Shown piece by piece: positions 20,701 to 35,700 of a stretch of 64,000 nucleotides of DNA (the first letter of the stretch is position 1; each line of letters opens with the position of its first letter). Both the position numbers and the translations under genes were made by a program. The stretch lies in the NCBI RefSeq assembly GCF_033958435.1, contig NC_134137.1, positions 177,209,501 through 177,273,500 on the forward strand, given 5' to 3'. Source of the DNA: Carettochelys insculpta. Lineage: Eukaryota; Chordata; Testudines; Carettochelyidae. The notes under the pieces were generated by a model, which had not been told where the DNA came from, did not search any database, and saw nothing but the letters and a program-made list of their open reading frames with translations.

Positions 20701-23700
20701 GGAGGTTTCAGTGAGTCGTGTGATGAGAAATAGCCTCAGAAAGTCATGAACCTCTGTGAAACTTTGGAATTCAGCAGCTCATGAACTTCCATATGGGTTG
20801 GGTGGGACCTTTTGGTGCTTACTTGAGTAAATGAAATATTTGATGTAGCCTGATTGTGCATGGGGAAGAGCTATACCAGAGCACTGGAGATCATGTCCAG
20901 TTGCAAACAGCAACAAATTATACCATCTAGCAGCAGCTGCAGTCATTTCTGAGTGAGGCATTTTCACCCATGAGTTAAACTACTCTACTTTTATTTTTTA
21001 CTTCCCTGCCCAATTATGCTAGCATGTCCTACTCAACTTCATTTCTCAGTTTCTGCAGGTCCTCTTCTGGCTTTCCCCGCTTCAGATTCTCTGACTCCTA
21101 CCCCAGAACTGCCACTGCAATTTCTTTCTATAAACTTTTATTACATCAGGCTCCCTGACCCAACTTCTGTTCAATACTGACATTCTTCACCACTGATAAA
21201 GGAAAGGTACTGATGCCCTGGCAGCTGCCAGTTGAGTATTCTGCAGATATTGCTTAACTGGTGTGAAGTACAATTGTATCAAACCATTTCAGCTTCAGCT
21301 CTTACTGAAGCTTAAACACTCATCATTTCCCACTTTGTTTGCTGTAACCTACTCATCATTGCACTACCGAGATCCACATCAGCCCCTTGGAGTCCAAACA
21401 AAATACTTCCACTAGGACTTTGCCCAGGATTCTGACCACATCAGCACCCTTCTGTCCTTAGCTCTTTGTGCATTCCAGTGACTGCACCATATTACGTTCA
21501 GATTTCTTGTGACCATCTAACTTTGTCCCTTTCACTTTATCCATTATTTTTATGTTGCTACTTCCACATTCTCCACTTCACTTCCACTCAAAAACATCAT
21601 CCATAGTGCCCTTCCCTCCCCCCCACATTTCTTTTGCAACAATACTTTTCACCTATTGCTGTGTATTAATGCCCTTGTTGTCCTGGTCTGCATCACAAGT
21701 GGCCTATCCTCATCTCAGTCCCATCTGAAGTTTCACTTCACCCAAAAGAAACTAGCTGACCAAGCCATCTGTTCACACAAGTCCTTTGTTTATGAGTAAA
21801 TTACTACATTATGTGGCAGAAGGATGTTGAAGACTGGGAGGGGAAGGACATAAGAGTTACTGGAACACAGTCTGTGAGTTAGGGTAAGGAGAAGAGACAT
21901 TGGGTAGGGATGTAATTGACAATAAAACATATAAGTAGAGACTTCTGCTAGACATCACCTTGACTACTTGAACTTTTGTATTCTTTCCCCTGCCTTCTTT
22001 CTTCATCATTATGTCTTCTAGACCATTTGTTTTGTGATGCAGGAATTGTTTTCCGCTGTGTTAGGGAGTCATCTAGCATACTGCAGGTGTCACTGCAGTC
22101 TGAAGTCCAGCCAGAGGCGAAACTAATAAGAAAATGGTATGTTCTGCTTGACCCCTTTTTACTATTAGGAAGTTCTTTCTGGAGTGGTGGTCATAACCAG
22201 CAAAGATGCTGTTCAACACCAGGGTATCTACTTAACAATGGAAGGATCTGTAAATCTGCAGCTCAGTGCCAAAAGTGTTGGTGTGTTTGAAGCTTTCTAT
22301 AACTCTGTTAAGGTAAGAAATGTGTAGATGGATTCCTTGGGTACAAAAAATTCTCTTATTTCTAAACCACATTTTTCCTCAATAATTCTATTTCTTTATA
22401 GCTCTATATTACTTTAGTGTATGCAGGTGGTTTAACATTTTCCAAGTCACCGCTATTATCTAGCATTACATTGTGACCTTAGAAAATGTTTTTAGGCTTA
22501 CCAGTCTAAGTAACCACAGAATTAAAGAAGTTTGTCAAGACATTACCACAGTAATATGACATGCCATTTGTTTATAGGTTTGAGTGGCATAAGAAGCACA
22601 GCCCTTCAAGGGGGAAGAGGAGAAAAACTGTTCTTATCAAGAGAATGTGAGGGCTCCAAGTAAAGCTGCTATGAGAAGTCTGTGTTCAGTTATATAAAAT
22701 CTTTTCCACCTGTGAGCCCGAAGCAGCTTGATAGTAGTCCTTCCCCCCTCTCAAAAATAAATTTACTCGAGAGATGGAGAGAGAGAGCAAGCTTCCTTCA
22801 GTCTGTGCTCTTTCATATGTCAGCAGAGAGGAGGCAAAACCCCAGGTCTCAGTAGCCCCAAACTTAGGGGAGATCTGCATTTTTCAAGCAGCCAAAACAA
22901 GAATTTTAATTCTATTTCAGACTTAAATGCATTTTAACTTCAAAGGGGAGTTTCTTGATTAGACAAATGACTTTTGAAACAGTAATTTGGAGGGCATCAT
23001 CTGATTAACATTGAGGCCGTGTCTACACTAGCCCAAATCTTCGAAATGGCCATTTCGAAGATTACTAATGAGGCCCTGAAATACACAGTCAATGCCTCAT
23101 TAGCATGCCGGTGGCCACGGCACTTAGAAATTGCTGTGGCTCGCTGCCACGGGGCTCTTTTCAAAAGGACCCTGCCAACTTTGAAATCCACTTATTCCTT
23201 TCTGCTGATATGAATAAGGGGATTTCGAAGTTGCCGGGGTCCTTTCAAAAAGGAGCCCTGTCTGGACGAGCCACACGGCAGCGAGCTGTGGCAATTTCAA
23301 AGTGCTGCAGCTGCTGGCATGCTAATGAGGTGCTGAATATGTATTTCAGCGCCTCATTAGTAATCTTCAAAATGGCCATTTGCATGGCCGTTTCGACGAT
23401 TTGGGCTAGTGTAGAGGTAGCCTGAGTGTTGCTGCAATTGAAAACAAAAATAGTTTGAAAACAAAAATGGAAAAACCACATGGGGGGGGGGGCGGTGGGA
23501 AATAAGATTCATGGCAATGCTCTATTTGATGTAAAACTAATGTTTTCTGCTCTGGGCATGCATGTATATATTTTGCTGCTCCTGTTCTGGTGTCTTTTTT
23601 TAATTGAATGGAAACATATATTTGTATGCTTCCCCAGGTGAGTGCCATAGGCTGTGTCTTCACTTGCCCCCAATTTTGAAGGGGACATGGTAATCAGGGG

Positions 23701-26700
23701 CATGGGAGATTACTAATGAAGTGCTGCGGTGAATATGCAGCACTTCATTAGGCTAATTTTCGCCCACAGCAACTTTGAAGCATCAAACTTAGAAGTGCTG
23801 GCGTGTGTAGCTGCGGGCACTTCGAAGTGCCCGTGTTACTTCAAAGTCTCATTACTCCTCGGAATGCTACACACATGCCAGCACTTAAAAGTTTGGCGCT
23901 TCAAAGTTGCTGCGAGGGAAGATTAGCCTGATGAAGTACTTCATATTCACTGGAGCACTACATTAGTAATCTCCCGTTGTCCTGATTACCATGCCCCCTT
24001 TGAAGTTGGGGGCAAGTGTAGACACAGCTACAGTTGAGCATCAGAATGTTGCTTAAACATATAGCCTGCCTTTGGGTGCCTGTTTTCCCTCCAAAAATTA
24101 ACAGCTTAGCTGGCATAAACACATGCAGACTCCTGCTGCTGCTGTTAATAGGCAGAAGGTTTAAGACAAATAAAAGGAAGTATTTCTTCAAATCTTTGAA
24201 CCTTTGCCAGGAGGATATTTGGGAAGGCTAAGAGTATATAGATTCATGGAGGATAGGTCTCTCAATGTGTGTTAGGCGGGATGATGTCACTAGCTCTATT
24301 TGCCTGGAGCTGGGAATGCATCACTTGATTGCCTGTTCTGTTCATTCCCTCAAGTACCTGACATTGGCCAATCTTAGAAGACAGGTTGCTAGGCAAAATG
24401 GACCTTTGTGCTGGCCCAGCATGGCTAATCTTATGGTATCCGTAATGGGACGAGAAATGGATTGCTTTTCAAAGTGTGCTAGGTTCTATTTGTTGGTTTC
24501 TTAATGTGCTTGGCTGTTAATATGGCACAGATACAAGCAATTTTACAGAAATGTGAAACAAACTTATAGTCTGGTAAAAAGTAGTCTTAGAGAATTGTTT
24601 GGGACACAGACACTTGAATTTTCAGATATTTGGAAAGCCTGATAGGATTTCAAGTGGCTCTGCTATTGGGCCCTTTTGAAGTAATAGTTATCACAAAGCA
24701 CACTTATTTTTAATTTTTTCAAATTTTTATCTTTACAGCCTATTCAAGTTATCAACAGTACCATAGAAATGGTAAAACCAGGAAAACTTCCGAGTGGCAA
24801 AACAGAAATTCCTTTTGAATTTCCACTGCATATGAAGGGCAACAGAGTTCTATATGAGACATATCATGGCGTGTTTGTCAATATTCAGGTGAGACTGTTT
24901 TGTAGGGAAAGTGTGATGAATGCAAACTGTCTTCAGGAACTACAGGCTAAGACACCTTTGTAATTGTGCTATGGGGAAAGCTATCTGGTGGCATCATAAC
25001 TGTTAATATTTTATTGAACTGCTCATGTACAGTAAATGGAAAATTAAAAGTTCCTTTAAACTAAAATTCACTTTCCAACTGGTTTGAAGTCTACTGAAAC
25101 CTAGTAGAGAGAGATGTATATGTCGGTTCAAACATTTCCCAGACATCTTACATTGTGGTATCTGGGTGCAGTTTGTGGCTTAAATTGAATCAAAAGTTTC
25201 ATGATCTATTTCAGCTCAGAGCTGTTCAGATAGCTATGTCTCCAGGATTTAGTGCGCACACACAGACAGTGGAAGGCCTGTGTGATGAGAAACATTTTGG
25301 TTTTATTTCCAAGCATGGTATAGCCACAGTTGTTGTTGTTGTTTGTTTTTTTTTTTTTTTAAAAAAAAAAAAAATCACAAAACATTATCAGGATGTATAT
25401 GTTGTCTTAAAATTATACTTGAACTTTAAAAACAGGAATATTTGGATTTTATTTCTTGACTAGGAGTTTTGGTTTCTGTGTTCCTTGAAACAGGTAATCC
25501 TCAGTATCATCAAATACAGGTGTGGAAATATCAGACATACAAAGTTTTTTGGTTTTGTTTTTTGTTTCGCTTGAAATAAGTAGCTTAAAAATAGAGAAGC
25601 TATTTTGTTCTTCATCCTTTCACATCTATATTTTGGGTTTTGGTTTGTTTGCCTTTTTTTTTTTTTTTAAGGGACCATTTTATATTCTTAGAATGAAGAT
25701 ACCGTGTCATTATTAGTTTATCACTCTTCATTAAGTTCAAATAAGAAGTTAAGTACAGTGTGACAGTGATATGCTAGCACAGGATATTGTATTGTACATG
25801 TTCTCTTATTAGCTATAAAGTGTACATTGCCTGAGTTAAAACTCTCTTACTTTTAGTCTTCGTTTTACGTGATAGGTGTTTCTGGATTGTCAGAGGGAGT
25901 GAGTTAGGCCTTCTCTGCTCCCTGCTGGAGGCATCAGCAATCTAAGGGCAGGTTTACACGACAGCAAAAGCCTGAATTAAGGTACACAGTATAATGTAGC
26001 TGTAGATGATGTACCTTAATTCATGCTTCCACGCCTCTCCACTAAGGGAGGTTGATGGGAGTGTTCAGTCTCGTTGATTTCCCTTACTCCTAAGAAGGGG
26101 CAGGAGTGGTGGCACAGGCACAGGTACCCTGTAAGTTCAGTTTTAGCACATCCCTACCAGGAGTGCTAAATGGATCTCTGTAAGATGACCAATTTTCCCT
26201 GTACCCTAACACTACCTTCACTGGGATCCCACTTAAAGGAAAAGCCATTCAGTTCAAGCTACCAACAAGACTTGGTTCCCCCAAAGCCTAGAAAGGCCAG
26301 GAGGATACACTGGCCAATCGTGAGCCAGCAGATCAATTGAGAGCTTTCCTACTTCTCACAAGGGAAGTGGTGGGCGAAATTCATTGAGGAGCATCTCCTC
26401 TGTCTTAGCCCGGAACTCCAGGTATGGATCAAGGCCTTGACTTAAAGTGACCAAGCACTTCCATTTTACATTTATTTGTTTAGCTGGCTAGTGTGACGTA
26501 AGGAGATGTCTTGAACAGGGGTTCTTTTTTGTACTAATGGGAAACTCTCTTTTTATCCAGGAAATTTTTTGTTTATCAAGATAAAATTCAGAGGAAACCA
26601 TTAAAACAAATTAAACTCAGACATACTTTGCACCACAGTATTACTGAAGAATCACTAAAATCACCAGTATCTTTTTACTACCCCCCCACAGCATTGCAAA

Positions 26701-29700
26701 TAGACAGTAGAAAACAAACTAATACAAATTACTACTTTTTATAAAAACAACCAGGAGTCTTTTGGCACATTAAAGACTACTGGATTTATTTGGCATAAGC
26801 TTTCATGTGTAAAACCCACTTGGTCAGTTACAGAGGCCTCTGTATTTCCACTCCAGCGCATCTGATGAAGTGAGCTTTACCTACAAAAGCTTTATGACCA
26901 AATAAATCCCTTAGTCTGTAAGGTGCCATGGGACTCTTCATTGTTTTTTCAGATAGACTAACACAGCTTCCTCACTGAGACTTTTATTATTTTTATAGCT
27001 GAACTGAGAGACTTGCACAGAACACTCTTGATGAAGTGTATTTTATCAACAGGTTAACCTGTCAAAGGTAACTCAAGAATATTCATAGCATAACTATAAA
27101 ATGCTGCATATGCAGATATGTCTCGGACAAAACAATTTTTAATTCCATCCTGTAAAGTACTGATGAGACAAGAACTAGAATTATTCCAGGAATACAATTT
27201 GAAAGGAAAGAGTATTTTTAGTATGAGGGAATAACTTCGTAACAGTGGTATCTGCTAACTTGTGAAATGATCTCCTAATGGAAGCACTGAATGCAACTGT
27301 TGCTTGAATTATTGAATCATTTAAAAATAGACTGGGGAAAAAATGCTAAACAACATAGCAAGGGAGCATTTCTGCTTTGAAGGGGGTTGATTAGGAGTCA
27401 CTAAGTTATATCTATTTCATCTTTAATTTTTGGATTTGATTAAGTTAATGGGCGTAGTGTCCACTGACATTAGTGAGAGCAGTGTTTGGCCTCCTGTTTT
27501 TAAACTTCTTCAGGCATAGTCCATATTTTCTTCAGGGGTAAAAGAGTTGAGCACTGAGTGTGCTCTTGGTATGTACATTACTTTTCACACCATACACTTC
27601 TGTTGATCCTAGGTGTTTGAAAGTAGAATCCCCCCTCTCCTTTTTTTTTTTGATTCTTATACATGTGAAAGTTAATTAGAGTTGAAAGATCATTTGAGTA
27701 AGAGTATTGTTTTATGTCTCTTTTCCATCAACTTATTTCTGTCTTTATGCTTATGCATATTATCAGGCTTTCCCACCATAATTATAATTGCCGTATTCTA
27801 TAGATTCATGCAAATAACTTCTAAACCAGATGCAGTGGCTGCTTTAAGAACAGTATTTGAATGCTTTCAGCTAATATAGTTGGGGTTTTTTGTAATTTGT
27901 TTTTCTAACTATCTGTTAGTAAGATACAAAATCTTCAAGCATTTTAAATGTAAGGGTTACTTACCAAAAAGACAAGACAAGAGACTTTTTTATGCCATGA
28001 GAACGCCTATTTATAAAAAGCCTTAAGTGGAAATAAGATAAGCAACTACAGTAATCCCTCAAAATACGCAATTTTCCAGTTGCCTTTAACTCGCATTAAC
28101 GTGAGTTAAGCACAACTTGAAATCCTGCTCCCCCTGGCCCTGGCTCAACCCTCCCAGCCCCAGTTCAACCCCCATCCCCATGGCCCCACTTCAGTATCCC
28201 TTGCCCTGGTTCAGCCCCCCTATGGCTGTGGCTCACCCCTTCCCCCTGAAGCCCTAACCCATCCCAGGCTTAATCACCCTGCCCACCTCCCATGGCCCCA
28301 ACCCACTTAACCCTCCCCAACCACCGCCTCCCCCCAACCCCAGGACTTGCCTTTCAAAAGGAGCTAAAGGGCTTCTGCTGCTTCCCCAGCTGCAGAACAT
28401 GTGTTCTGCTGGGGGGGAAAGAGCTGCCTCCCTAGACTTACATGAAATGTGAGTTGTGCGGGGGAACACAACCCTTGCATGACTTGAGGGACTACTGTAT
28501 ATTGCCAGAATAGAACCCGTTCTAATCTGTCTTGTGCAAGCACATTAGTTTTTTGTTTTTTGTAGAGCAAACTTACTGTGATCATCTTCATCAGACTTTT
28601 GAAAGTAGCCAAGTAGTGAACATTCTTCCAGCTTCAACGTGATATAACCCTGTCTGTAAAATCATCACTCCATTTTCAATGCTAACCTTGCCATGATTCA
28701 CTTCGATTGAGAAAGCAGGTGTAAAAGGAGTATTTATCCTTGTTTCCTCTCTGTGCTTTTCAGAGCCAAGGCATTGTTTTCTTAAATTATTTCATTGGTT
28801 TTGCCCTATCGGTACAATGTAGTTACTAATTGGCATTGTGGATGAGCTATTGATTTCTTCTTCTTTTTAAAAAGAAGAAAATTCCTGTTTCTACAAATGA
28901 TCTAAATCAGCTCTGTCATTTTACCTACCTGAAGTCAAGAGCCATCACCAAAGGCATATTGAACTTCAGGCTCTGGATTCCCTGCAATTATTCCAGACTT
29001 CTTCACAGTAGGTCTTCTACCTCTCAAAAATAAAAGGGATGTGCAATTGTTAACCATGCTAGTCAAGGGCGGATGCTGATGATATTACTTAAACTATAGC
29101 TACTTTTTGTTTCTAAAGTTTATAACCTTTTGACAACCCTTATGATTAAAGGCTCACTTTTCTTAATTTTGATGTTTCCCTAATATAGTCCTTGTGTTTG
29201 GTTTCTTCCCAATGTAACATTTGTTGTCAGCAAAAGACATGCCAAAAACAATACCAGCCTACCTGTTCAGTTGTTTTCAATAATCTAGATATTTTGTTTA
29301 TAATCAGTACTGATTGTCTTTATGTATAATTTTTAATGGGGTATACATGATACATTTTGGCCATTTTCCTATCGCCTACCCAGCTACCCCCCCCCCGCCC
29401 TTTAAAAGAAAAAAAAAACCAAAAAGCAATTTGAAAGGTCCAGGTGAGGCCTGTGATTGAGGCTCATTGTTTCCCACTCTTCTGAGTCACTGTAGAAAGA
29501 AATGAAATCCGGCTTCTTTGAATAGTTTGTATAGAATGCGCTGTTAAAATGGATGCACACAGAAAATTTGGCCCAATCTCTAGGTTTTGGGCAAGAAGCT
29601 GTTATGAACTGCTTAAGTAGTGCATATCCATTTGACTAATTTTTTTGTTATTATTTGAATGCTTTGTATTGTTACCCTTGGTACTCTTTTTTTTTTTTTC

Positions 29701-32700
29701 GTATAAACTCAATATATGAGTTATAAAAAAGCAACTCATTTAAACCCACTAACATGTGAAGGGCAAGAAACAGTAGGTATGTGCTAACTGGAACTTTTAA
29801 TGTTCCTATAGAACCCTGAGCATTACATCCATTGACGATAGAATTAATACTTCTGTCTGTTAGGCATTTCCACATTAATACAGCAGACAGGTTTTCATGA
29901 AAATTCTGCTAATAAGGATTAGAGTAAACAGATACATGAAGACTATTCTTCGGCTTGGAGTAGCTAACATTACTCTGTCTATTCATTTTTCTTTTTACTA
30001 ATAAACAAAAATAGAATGTTCTGGGTATGGAATGGCTTCCCCCCGCCATGATCTGTTCAGTATTGAGAGCAGTTAGGCTTGATCATGAATCAGGTCTCTG
30101 AGACTTATTGCTGCACAGATATTCAATAGTTACATTTTATGCTAAGGTCCAATTTTTAAATAGCTGAGGAATGATTGATAGATGTCATAGTTGTTAATAT
30201 CATGAGTACCACATGATACAGGTGGTTATAAACAATCTGCTGGACTCTACAGTATTCTGAATATTGATTAAGTTGCCTACTGAACTTTTAATAAACTACT
30301 TAAATAAAACATTGAGAGAGAACAAGTGGGACTCCGGTGTTTAAAGAATGATTTCTCTCTAAGGCTATGTCTATACTATAGTTTTTTGTCAACAAAACTG
30401 TGTTTTTTTTGTTGACAAAACCTGCCGAGCGTCCACATTCCCAAGATGTTCTATCGACAGTACATCAACAGAACGCAGCACTTTTGTCGACGGCGTTCTC
30501 ACGCTCCCCCGTGAGGCGGAATGCCTCCGTTGACAGAAAGCCAGTCTGGATGTTCTGCTAGGCCTTCTGCCAACAGACAGGGCTTCTAGGATACTGGGCA
30601 GCCCTGGCTACTGTGCTTCTGGTTGACTACTCTGTTGAGAGAGCAGCTGGGCAGTCTGCAATAGGCAATTTGGCCGTGATCTGATGACAGACATTTTGTT
30701 GGAAGATAGTTTCCAACAGCAGCTTTTGTTGACAGATCGTTCTGGTGTAGACGTAGCCACAGTGCATGCTGGTGCTGGAAGAAAGTTTTGATAAGACTCC
30801 ATTTCTCGCTTGTTCCCACAGTACACCCTGCGGTGTGATATGCGACGTTCTCTGCTGGCCAAGGACCTGACTAAGACTTGTGAATTCATTGTCCACTCAG
30901 CAGTAAGTTGGGATGTAGAGACGTTAACACTGTCAGTGAGCTGAGATTTTCAGTCAACGTATTGCTTCTTTCCAGAGGATGTTGTGAAAGCCATGATTAT
31001 AACCGTGTTTTAAAAAAAAAAAAAAAAAAAAATGAGAAGTTCACGGAGGATAGGTCCAACTATGTAGTGAGTCTCCAATATCAGTACTCTGGCACCTGGC
31101 AGCTGAAACATGAACTAGGATCTCATGTTGTAATTGACACATTTAATTTCTTTCAAACATACTCTTTAACTAACACAAATGTCTTTTGATGATGAGCTTG
31201 CTATGTTGTGAAAACCTCCTGTTTTTCCACTCAGTCCTCAGAGTTCTCCCCTTCTCTCTCTCTCTCTGCTTCCCCGCTTCATCTCCTAAATATATATTGC
31301 TCTACTGAGTATCTAGATACTGTCCTGATATGTGCTCCCATAAGTATCTTTTGGATGACCTGCTTTCTTTCTCTCCCCACCTCTCTCTGCTTGCCTTTTC
31401 TCCATCACCCTACCCCCAAAGGTGTTAAACATCCAGAGCTCCCACTGGAGATTTGAGAACTTTGGTTGCTCTGCATCCATGGAGGGGTGAGGTCAAGTCT
31501 CATGTATTCAAATGTGTAAATGTTGTTGTGGGGTTTTTTTTGTTTTTTTGATAAGGGTCACTTGCTCTAGATGTTTGAAATAAAATTGCATCAAATTGGA
31601 GACAAGTTTAAAGCCTATTCAACTAATATCTATAGTACAGTTAAGACACCTGTGGCAGGTTTATGTCAACTTCCTTGAGCTAGGAGTGAGGGGGCTGTTC
31701 ATAACCGTGTAGCTGTTTAGGCATGAGCTGAAGCTTGAACTCTGGTATCCCCTCCTTTTGAAGGGTCCTACAGCCAAGTGTCTCCCTAGGTTTCCTGTGA
31801 GCCATGTGGCCCATAGCAGGCTATGCTGGTAGGGAAAGGCACCCCTCCCCTGGACTGGCCCAGCCTAGTCAGAGTGTCCACAGTTAGGGAGAGGTGGTCC
31901 TCCCCCATTCCAGCCCCTCTGGAACCTTTGCAGACAGGAGATGTGTCCTGTCTCCAGCCCCAAGCTGCGCAGTGGGAGAATCCTTGCGGGGAGTCTTCTT
32001 TCTGTGATGCAGCCCTAGTGCAGTGTTCACTCCAGAGCCTTCATCCCCTGCACCCTAATCCTCTGCCCCAGTCCTGATTCCCCCTCCCACACTTGGATTC
32101 CCTCATCCATGGCTCCGGAGCTGTCCCCCTCTTCGTTAGTATCCTGACTTCTGCCTTCGAGTCCCCTCCCACACTCCGAATCCCTCAGCCTCCCCACCAC
32201 CATGCATCACATCCACATAAAAAATCCTTCTCCACATGACTGTAATAAATTAGAGGTAATAGTTATGGCTACACCTCAGTAAAGCAGCCTCTTAGCCCAA
32301 GTCCCACATGCTCGAGTCAGCTGATTAGGGTCAGGCCTGGGTTTTTAATTTTAGACATAAGGGCTATATAAAGTTAGTGCCATAAACAAGTTCTCTTTTC
32401 AGCAGTATGTTCACAGATAGTGGTTGGCTCAGAAGTGAACATTGTAACCAATGTCTTGATTCTCCAAGTGGGTCTCTGGAAGTGGTCTCTTGCCTCTTTG
32501 TGGAACTCAGTGCAGAATCAGGGTCCCCATTTCTAGTTGTGTAGCAAGAACTGCTTTTGCCTCTCATTGGCTGTGTCTACACTAGCACAAATCTCCGCAA
32601 TGGCCATGTAAGTGGCCATTCTGAAGATTACTAATGAGGCAGTGAAATGCACATTCAGCACCTCATTAGCATGCCGCCATCCGTGGCTCTTCAGAATTGC

Positions 32701-35634
32701 TGTGTTTCGCTGCTCCTCGGCTCATCCAGACGGGCCCTTTTCGAAAGGACCCCGGGAACTTCAAAATCCCCTTATTCCTATCTGCTGATAGAAATAAGGC
32801 AATTTTGAAGTTCCCGGGGTCCTTTCAAAAAGGAGCCCCATCTGGACAAGCTGCGCGGCCATGAGCCATGGCAATTTCAAAGAGCTGTGGCTGCCAGCAT
32901 GCTAATGAGGTGCTGAATATACATTTCAGCGCTTGATTAGTAGTGAACTGAAATATCTATTTGGTCTCAGTGCCTCTGGGTTACATGTTGATTATAAATG
33001 TGTGTGCAGTACGTATCTATAAGAAATATACTGTGCTCAAATTTAACAAGCAAATGTAATTTGCTTCCAACCAAACCTTGCTAAACACAGAGGCCGTTTC
33101 TACACAGGCCACTTTCTTCGAAAGTCGTATGGTAATACACAGCCCAAAATATACTAACGAGGCATGGATGCAAATTCCCCGCACCTCATTAGCATACTGT
33201 CACATGATTTGGGGTCCGGAAGACCGTTCTTCCAGACTCCAAAACGTCGTGTAGAAGTGCGGCCCCAAGAGAGCTTCCGGAAGGAAGTCTTTCTTCCTGA
33301 GGCCCCTTCTTCCTGAAAATTTTTGGGAAGAAGGGGCCTCCAGAAGAAGGATTTTCTTCCGGAAGCTCCCCCCGGGTTGCACTTCTAAATGGCGTTCTGG
33401 AGTCCGGAAGAATGGTCTTCCAGACTCCAAATCACGTGACTGTATGCTAATGAGGTGCGGGGAATTTGCATCCATGCCTCACTAGCATATTTCGGGCCGT
33501 GTATTACCATGCCACTTTCGAAGAGAGTGGCCTGTGTAGAAACGGCCAGATTGAGCTTAGCTCCTCCAAAGAGCTCTTGAGGGGGAGCACTAATGTACTT
33601 TGTTTCTGTTCCTTTTTATCATAAGTGAAAATAAATATAATAGCACTTCAGTAATGCACAAAAATTGCCTATGTCAGCAAAGACAGAATAGCAAGACATT
33701 GTAGGGATTCTGTTCCTACCGTTTTTCATTCATTTAAAAATGTACTCTGCTTCATTTACTAGTACATTGTAGCATCTTTGTTTTATATCTTAAGAGCACA
33801 GTACTCATTAGTTCAAAAACTAAGTAATTCACCATGAGTTGCCCAGTCAGTGTGCACTGATGAGGTTTTACTGTACATATAATTCCCTGTTAATATATAA
33901 TGTATTATTCCCCTTAACGGTATTTCCTGTACCAGAATTTGTCAACAGTATTTTCCTATAACCAAGCATATGTTTGTTTATGCCTAGCAGTTTTGCAGTT
34001 GTACTCAAACTACTATGGAGACAAAACAATGGAGAGTAAAACAACTGTAAAGTTCAAATTGAGCCTTCTAAGGATGTTGCAGTACTGTATCAACTCCCAG
34101 CAGTGCACAGCTGGGACCCTCAGCACAGATTGGCACAAATAAAATCTTACATTTATTTTAAATGTAGGTTTTGCTGAAATGTTACTAGAACTGAACAAGG
34201 ATAAGGAACCCAGTTGGGCTGAGGGTGAAGAGAGGCAGTTATTGAAGATTAAAACAACAATTACGTTGTCCTTTTTGCATGAAGTGCCAACTACCATTTC
34301 AGCAGTAGTTTAGGGCCTCTTAAGTCACTTTAAGCTTATTTTCTTCTGTAGAAGCTAAACTAGAAGTTTTTAAATATTCCCTTAAAAAGAAAATACAGAC
34401 CCTGAGTTGGCAAAATCAGTGGCACAATACTGAATTACATCAGCTGAGGATCTGGTCCTGTAAGCTGAAAAGAGCTACTGGGCCATAACCTGCAGTCGAA
34501 AGAACTTTGCATGGGTAGGGAAAGGGAGTTCAGACACAGCAGAGAATGCCAGGTAGAGAGGATTAGGAAAAAAACCCCATCCGTATGATAAGGATAGTTG
34601 AGGAAGTACATATATAACTTTTCCTACTATTCTCTCAAATAGGCTGATGAGGAGGGCTGAGTACTACTAGAAGAACACATTGCATCAGACCTCACAGAAC
34701 TTTTTAAAAAAAAAACAAAAAACAAAAAACCCAACACTGAAATGTCAGATCAAGAGCTCTTTAACAGCATGGCAAGGTGTGCATTACTAAGCTGTTGGTT
34801 TTAGAATACTTTACCTTGTGACTTGCAACACAACATGCCCAGGGCTGGTACCAATTGTACATCCTGTCATGGTTTAGTGCAGTAGTGGCAGAGAGACTAG
34901 TTCTGAATTTCAAGAAATTAGAAAGTCCAAACGAGGTTATTTTGTAATGCCTGTTGACTTATATTTGGTCTGTGTCATCATAATGTCCTGTTATCCAAAG
35001 ACCTTTTTCAAAGTTAGACATTGTAAAGAATTTAGGTTAGTTTCTAGGCCAATTACAACATAATCTATCTACTGAGTCCCCAATATCAATGCTACTTTGT
35101 CATTATACTGCAGCCTCAGAAAGGGAAGCTGGTGCCAAGCCCAGTGGACTTCACAATTACACCTGAAACCTTACAGAATGTTAAAGAGGTAAACATTTTG
35201 TTTGTTTAAAAAAATGCCTTAAGTGGTATTGTGATGTTTTTTTTGCCTCTAGGGTGATTTGGTGTGAGGAGTCAGATGAGTGGGTACTGTTAGATTCCAC
35301 TCCACAGCTAGCCATAGGTCTTTCTTTCCTCTTTATCCAGTTTTACCAGTTTCATGGACAGCAGTACCCTTTGTTCTTTGGTGTCGATAATATATCGTGA
35401 ACAGTTTTCCTCAGTAATGGTTACTCATTTATTTTTTTTCCCCTATTTCGCTTATTGGGAACCAACCCAGTGAGTGGAATATTGCAACGAACAGTTCCCA
35501 TAGACTTCAGGTGAAATTGTGAGTATTCTGCACATATGTCAATCAGACCCCATGATCTCAAGTTGGGCACCAGAAAATGAGGAACACACAGTTAATTGCC
35601 TTTTAGCTTTAATGAGTTGTTCCATGTCACATAG

Positions 35635-35700
<66 letters not shown>

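Noticed and set aside
30586..30896. Overlapping - strand frames near VPS26C exon 4
   Set aside because: They are antisense shadows of a MITE and of the exon.
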